Shown here piece by piece: positions 4,888 through 8,073 of a DNA stretch of 8,073 nucleotides. Positions within the stretch are counted from its first letter, which is position 1. Each line of letters opens with the position of its first letter. This stretch comes from an uncultured Prevotella sp. (GTDB lineage Bacteria; Bacteroidota; Bacteroidia; Bacteroidales; Bacteroidaceae), in contig USJD01000166.1 of assembly GCA_900554835.1 (NCBI GenBank), positions 1 to 8,073 of the forward strand, in the 5' to 3' direction. The notes beneath the pieces are model-generated. The model saw only the letters and a list, made by a program, of their open reading frames with translations, was not told the origin of the DNA and did not search any database. The position numbers and the translations under genes are program-made.

Positions 4888-7554
4888 ATGTGGAAGAAGA
4901 AAAAGAACATCAGAAAAATGGCTTTCAATACCGAGACGGTATTGATGGCTGCCAAGGCACCACTCAACACGGTGCTCACTTACTTCCAGACTACCTCATT
5001 GGGACTCACCGATGAAGAAGTAGAGAAGAGACAGGGACTCTATGGCAAGAACGAGATTGTACACGAGCAAAAGAAGAAGCCGCTCGTGATACTTGCCAAG
5101 GCGTTCATCAACCCTTTCGTAGGAGTGCTCACCGTCCTGGTAGCCATCTCTTACGTGATGGATGTGTGGATGGCAGATCCTGGCGACCAGGACTGGACTT
5201 CCATCATCGTAGTCTCGACCATGATTATTCTGAGCACCATCCTCCGCTTTGTGCAGGAATGGAAAGCCAACCGCTCCAGCGAAGCTCTACAGAAGATGGT
5301 GACCAACACCTGCTATGTAATGCGTCTCGGCACAAGCACCCGTGGCGGTTCGCCAGGCGATGAAATCAGCAACGAGGAACTGGTACCTGGCGACCTCATC
5401 ATGCTCTCTGCCGGCGACATGATTCCTGCCGATGTCCGCATCATCGAATCCAAGGATTTGTTCGTCAGCCAATCCAGTTTGACAGGCGAATCAGATTCCA
5501 TCGAAAAATTCCCGAATCTTTCGGAAGCCCGCAACCATACGGGCAGCATCGTTGACCTCGACAACATCTGCTTTATGGGATCCAACGTGGTGAGCGGATC
5601 GGCAAAAGGCATTGTCTTCGCCACCGGCAGCCACACCTATCTGGGAACCATTGCCAAGAACGTGGCGGGCCATCGTGCCGCTACGGCTTTCGACAAGGGA
5701 ATCACCAAGGTGAGTCTGCTGCTCATCCGCTTCATGCTCATAATGGTTCCTATAGTATTCCTGGTCAACGGAATTACGAAGGGCGACTGGTTGGAGGCTT
5801 TCATCTTCGCCATCTCCGTGGCCGTGGGACTTACCCCAGAGATGTTGCCGATGATTGTAACCGCCAACCTTTCGAAAGGAGCGATGGTAATGTCGCGCAA
5901 GAAGACCATCGTGAAGGATCTGAACGCCATTCAAAATTTCGGTGCCATGAACATCCTCTGTACCGACAAGACGGGCACCCTAACGCAGGACCACATCGTA
6001 TTGGAGCGCCACGTGAACGTGGATGGAACCGAGGATAAGGAAAACCGCATTCTGCGCCACGCTTATTTCAACAGTTATTTCCAGACGGGACTTAAGAACC
6101 TGATGGATCGCGCCATCCTCTCGCACGTCAAGGAACTGGGACTGGAATCGCTGAGCAGCTCATATAAAAAGGTGGATGAGATTCCGTTCGATTTCACCAG
6201 AAGACGCATGTCGGTGGTGGTAGAAGACAGAAATGGCAAGCGACAGATTATCACCAAGGGAGCCGTAGAAGAAATGCTGACGGTTTGCAGCTTTGCGGAA
6301 TTCGGCGGAAAGGTTCAGCCTTTATCAGACAGCATGCGAAGCAAGGCACAGAGATTCGTGAAGGAGATGAATGCACAAGGTATGAGAGTGCTGGCCCTGG
6401 CGCAGAAGAGTTTCCTGAGTAAGGAAAACAACTTTGCCATCGAAGATGAAAAGGAGATGGTTCTCATTGGCTATCTTGCCTTTCTCGATCCTCCAAAGGA
6501 ATCAGCTTCCCAGGCCATCAAGCAGTTGCACGAGCACGGCGTGGAAGTAAAAGTACTTTCGGGAGACAACGAGGCGGTGGTAAAGGCGATTTCCCGACAG
6601 GTAGGAATCAATACTTCTGATTCCGTTACGGGGCCGGAACTCGAAAACATGAGTCAGGAGGCGAAACAGAAAGCGGTGATGAAATGCAGCATCTTCTCGA
6701 AGCTTACACCGATGCAGAAGTCGGAAATCATCCAGCTCCTGCAGAAGAAGAACAACACCGTGGGCTTCCTGGGCGACGGAATCAACGACGCAGCAGCCCT
6801 GCGAGAATCAGACATCGGAATCTCTGTAGATTCGGCTGTGGATATTGCCAAGGAGAGTGCCGACATCATCCTCCTGGAGAAAGACCTGATGGTTTTGGAG
6901 AACGGAGTGCTTGAAGGCAGAAAGACCTTCGGCAACATCGTGAAATACGTGAAGATGACGGCAAGTTCCAACTTCGGCAACATGTTCAGCGTGCTGGCGG
7001 CGAGTGCCTTCCTGCCTTTCCTGCCGATGCTTCCTATCCATCTGCTCTTCCAGAATCTGCTCTATGATATTTCGCAGACCACCATACCTTTCGACCGTAT
7101 GGACAGGGAATATCTCGCCAAGCCACGTGTGTGGGATTCGGGCGATTTGAGCCGATTCATGATTTGGATTGGACCCATCAGTTCGATATTCGATATTGCC
7201 ACCTACATGGTGATGTGGTGGGTGTTCAAGTGCCAGGGTCCGGATATGGAATCCCTCTTCCAGTCGGGTTGGTTTGTCGAGGGCTTGCTGTCCCAGACGC
7301 TCATCGTTCACATGATCCGCACCCGCAAGGTTCCGTTCATCCAGAGTTCAGCCTCATGGCCTGTGATGCTGATGACCTTCTCCATCATGGCTGTCGGCAT
7401 CTGCATTCCGTTCACCTCATTCGGCTGTTCGATAGGCTTGACGCCTCTGCCATGGACTTACTTCCCATGGCTGGTAGGCATTCTGCTTTCTTACTGCATA
7501 TTGACACAATGGCTCAAGACTCTTTACATCCGTGCATTCAAGCGCTGGTTGTAA
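4888..7554 (+). CDS. mgtA: magnesium-translocating P-type ATPase (P3B)
   Basis: The 888 residues are close to the usual 890-910 of MgtA/MgtB. Features in order: cation ATPase N-terminal domain (about 25-90); TM1-2 (about 75-120); actuator domain with the TGES loop (199-202); TM3-4 (about 277-330) with VGLTPEMLPMI (313-323), the P3B version of the M4 ion-site motif; phosphorylation site CTDKTGTLT with Asp360; nucleotide-binding domain with FDFTRRRMSVV (435-445) and KGAVEEML (457-464); hinge GDGINDAAAL (629-638); and six C-terminal TM helices from about 690. It imports Mg2+ across the inner membrane using ATP. The N-terminus is lysine-rich (MWKKKKNIRKM); ATG codon 11 is an alternative start. 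The gene follows a two-component system and a phased operator, suggesting induction by that system. A different divalent cation is possible, but the M4 motif argues for magnesium. Confidence 0.93.
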   Translation: MWKKKKNIRKMAFNTETVLMAAKAPLNTVLTYFQTTSLGLTDEEVEKRQGLYGKNEIVHEQKKKPLVILAKAFINPFVGVLTVLVAISYVMDVWMADPGDQDWTSIIVVSTMIILSTILRFVQEWKANRSSEALQKMVTNTCYVMRLGTSTRGGSPGDEISNEELVPGDLIMLSAGDMIPADVRIIESKDLFVSQSSLTGESDSIEKFPNLSEARNHTGSIVDLDNICFMGSNVVSGSAKGIVFATGSHTYLGTIAKNVAGHRAATAFDKGITKVSLLLIRFMLIMVPIVFLVNGITKGDWLEAFIFAISVAVGLTPEMLPMIVTANLSKGAMVMSRKKTIVKDLNAIQNFGAMNILCTDKTGTLTQDHIVLERHVNVDGTEDKENRILRHAYFNSYFQTGLKNLMDRAILSHVKELGLESLSSSYKKVDEIPFDFTRRRMSVVVEDRNGKRQIITKGAVEEMLTVCSFAEFGGKVQPLSDSMRSKAQRFVKEMNAQGMRVLALAQKSFLSKENNFAIEDEKEMVLIGYLAFLDPPKESASQAIKQLHEHGVEVKVLSGDNEAVVKAISRQVGINTSDSVTGPELENMSQEAKQKAVMKCSIFSKLTPMQKSEIIQLLQKKNNTVGFLGDGINDAAALRESDIGISVDSAVDIAKESADIILLEKDLMVLENGVLEGRKTFGNIVKYVKMTASSNFGNMFSVLAASAFLPFLPMLPIHLLFQNLLYDISQTTIPFDRMDREYLAKPRVWDSGDLSRFMIWIGPISSIFDIATYMVMWWVFKCQGPDMESLFQSGWFVEGLLSQTLIVHMIRTRKVPFIQSSASWPVMLMTFSIMAVGICIPFTSFGCSIGLTPLPWTYFPWLVGILLSYCILTQWLKTLYIRAFKRWL

Positions 7555-7576
7555 TGCAGGAAAATGTTTATTGTCT

Positions 7577-7616
7577 GTTCCGTCTGATTACCTAGAAATA
7601 GGGAGTCAGACGGAAC
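7577..7616 (+). terminator. hairpin after the magnesium ATPase gene
   Basis: GTTCCGTCTGA (7577-7587) and TCAGACGGAAC (7606-7616) pair perfectly over 11 bp, 22 bases past the stop codon. The loop contains TACCTAGAAATAGGG, the start of the first copy of the 52/53-bp repeat. There is no U-run after the stem, so it may stabilise the mRNA end or act as an atypical terminator. Confidence 0.55.
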
Positions 7617-7697
7617 CCTAACTATTCAGAAGATATAAAAATACCTAGAAATGGGGATAAAGATAAAGCCCCACTATTTAGAAGAAATAAAAATACC
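7589..7697 (+). repeat. 52/53-bp tandem repeat between ATPase and porin genes
   Basis: Two copies begin with TACCTAGAAAT at 7589 and 7642, and a partial third begins TACC at 7694. The second halves of the units, 7621-7645 and 7673-7697, match at 23 of 25 bases (ACTATT-AGAAG--ATAAAAATACC). Each copy holds a G-run and matching C-run (GGG/CCC in the first, GGGG/CCCC in the second) that can form a hairpin. The array ends 12 bases upstream of the -33 element of the porin promoter. Confidence 0.7.
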
Positions 7698-7709
7698 GAT
7701 TATTAAGTA

Positions 7710-7740
7710 TTGCAGGATTTTGAAATACCCAGTACCTTTG
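7710..7740 (+). promoter_or_regulatory. porin promoter
   Basis: TTG (7710-7712), a 20-base spacer and TACCTTTG (7733-7740) fit the Bacteroidetes promoter consensus. Transcription would start near 7747, giving a leader of about 60 bases. Confidence 0.65.
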
Positions 7741-7752
7741 CAGCATGAATTA

Positions 7753-7776
7753 GCGAGATGCTCGCGAGTGGCGAGC
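7753..7776 (+). promoter_or_regulatory. competing GCGAG/CTCGC hairpins in the porin leader
   Basis: GCGAG occurs at 7753, 7764 and 7771. CTCGC at 7761-7765 can pair either back with 7753-7757 (3-nt loop) or forward, as GCTCGC (7760-7765), with GCGAGC (7771-7776; 5-nt loop). The two folds are mutually exclusive and lie about 35 bases before the start codon. A regulatory switch is possible but unproven. Confidence 0.4.
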
Positions 7777-7810
7777 CAATGAACAAGAAATGATACAAAA
7801 ACATGAAGAA

Positions 7811-8073
7811 ATGAAGAGAATTATTTTTATTATTTTAGGCTGCATCAATATTTGCCTTGCTTATGCACAGAGCTTTAACGGACAATATATTTCTGAATGG
7901 CAATGGGACATGAACAAAAATACGAATCTGATCAATCAGCTGAGATTGGAACTGAGCGTTCCGATAGGAAAAGGAAAGGATTCGTTCGAGGCGGCTACGC
8001 TGCATGTAGCAAAGACCAACGATGGCATTATTGACGACTGGCAGGGTTTTTCGAACATAGATGCAGACAATAA
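7811..8073 (+). CDS. OprB-like carbohydrate porin, N-terminal part
   Basis: The frame is open from 7811 to the window edge (87 codons plus two bases), so the gene is cut by the window. It starts with a signal peptide, MKRIIFIILGCINICLAYA, with probable cleavage before Gln-Ser. The mature part begins FNGQYISEWQWDMNKN and contains alternating amphipathic stretches (INQLRLELSVPIG, SFEAATLHVAKT) typical of outer-membrane beta strands. DDWQGFSNIDADN near the cut resembles the D.QG.SNI.A block of the OprB carbohydrate-selective porin family. ATG 7811 is preferred because it puts the positive charge and hydrophobic core at the N-terminus; an in-frame ATG at 7790 would add seven polar residues. The product should sit in the outer membrane and let small solutes, perhaps sugars or ions, diffuse in. 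It has its own promoter; a link to the upstream magnesium system is possible but unproven. Confidence 0.75.
   Translation, partial: MKRIIFIILGCINICLAYAQSFNGQYISEWQWDMNKNTNLINQLRLELSVPIGKGKDSFEAATLHVAKTNDGIIDDWQGFSNIDADN

Noticed and set aside
5491..5934. Long minus-strand frames inside the ATPase gene, also at 6808-7311
   Set aside because: They lie wholly within an intact conserved ATPase and encode low-complexity, His-rich products typical of reverse-strand shadows.

Overview
The window looks like a chromosomal segment of a Bacteroidota bacterium, most likely Prevotellaceae of the Prevotella/Segatella copri type. The evidence is the repeated Bacteroidetes -7 promoter box TAnnTTTG in front of most transcription units, the lack of Shine-Dalgarno sequences, a 'smalltalk' microprotein gene, and a relic of a Prevotella-style C-terminal tail (YDLTGRK...GIYLVNGKK). 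The species assignment is inference from these features; no database was searched.

Layout. 85-189: a 34-residue smalltalk protein gene. 190-1037: about 850 bases with no intact gene but much structure. It holds four GGTCA repeats, a candidate minus-strand small RNA of about 180 nt (three back-to-back hairpins, a promoter box and a terminator), an 18-bp-stem inverted repeat, a frameshifted relic of a C-terminal domain on the minus strand, and the promoter and structured leader of the next gene. 1038-1877 (+): a CPBP-family membrane protease. It converges on a PaaI-type hotdog thioesterase (1947-2420, -), with a shared hairpin between them. The thioesterase is divergent from an OmpR-type response regulator (2609-3295), which is followed 52 bases later by its sensor histidine kinase (3348-4724). 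Next come a magnesium-translocating P-type ATPase, MgtA type (4888-7554), and the first 87 codons of an OprB-like carbohydrate porin (7811 to the window edge).

How the parts may work together. The kinase and regulator form a two-component system directly upstream of the magnesium ATPase. In the 160-base gap before the ATPase gene are four TCTAA words starting at 4775, 4786, 4797 and 4808, an exact 11-bp period that ends just upstream of the TACCTTTG box. One helical turn per repeat is how OmpR/PhoB-class regulators usually bind, so the simplest model is that this system activates the transporter gene, a functional analogue of PhoPQ-mgtA. The sequence shows the repeats and the gene order; the regulatory link is inference.

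The best candidates for something undescribed are the minus-strand structured RNA at about 300-480, the 11-bp-phased operator before the ATPase, and a 52/53-bp tandem repeat between the ATPase and the porin.
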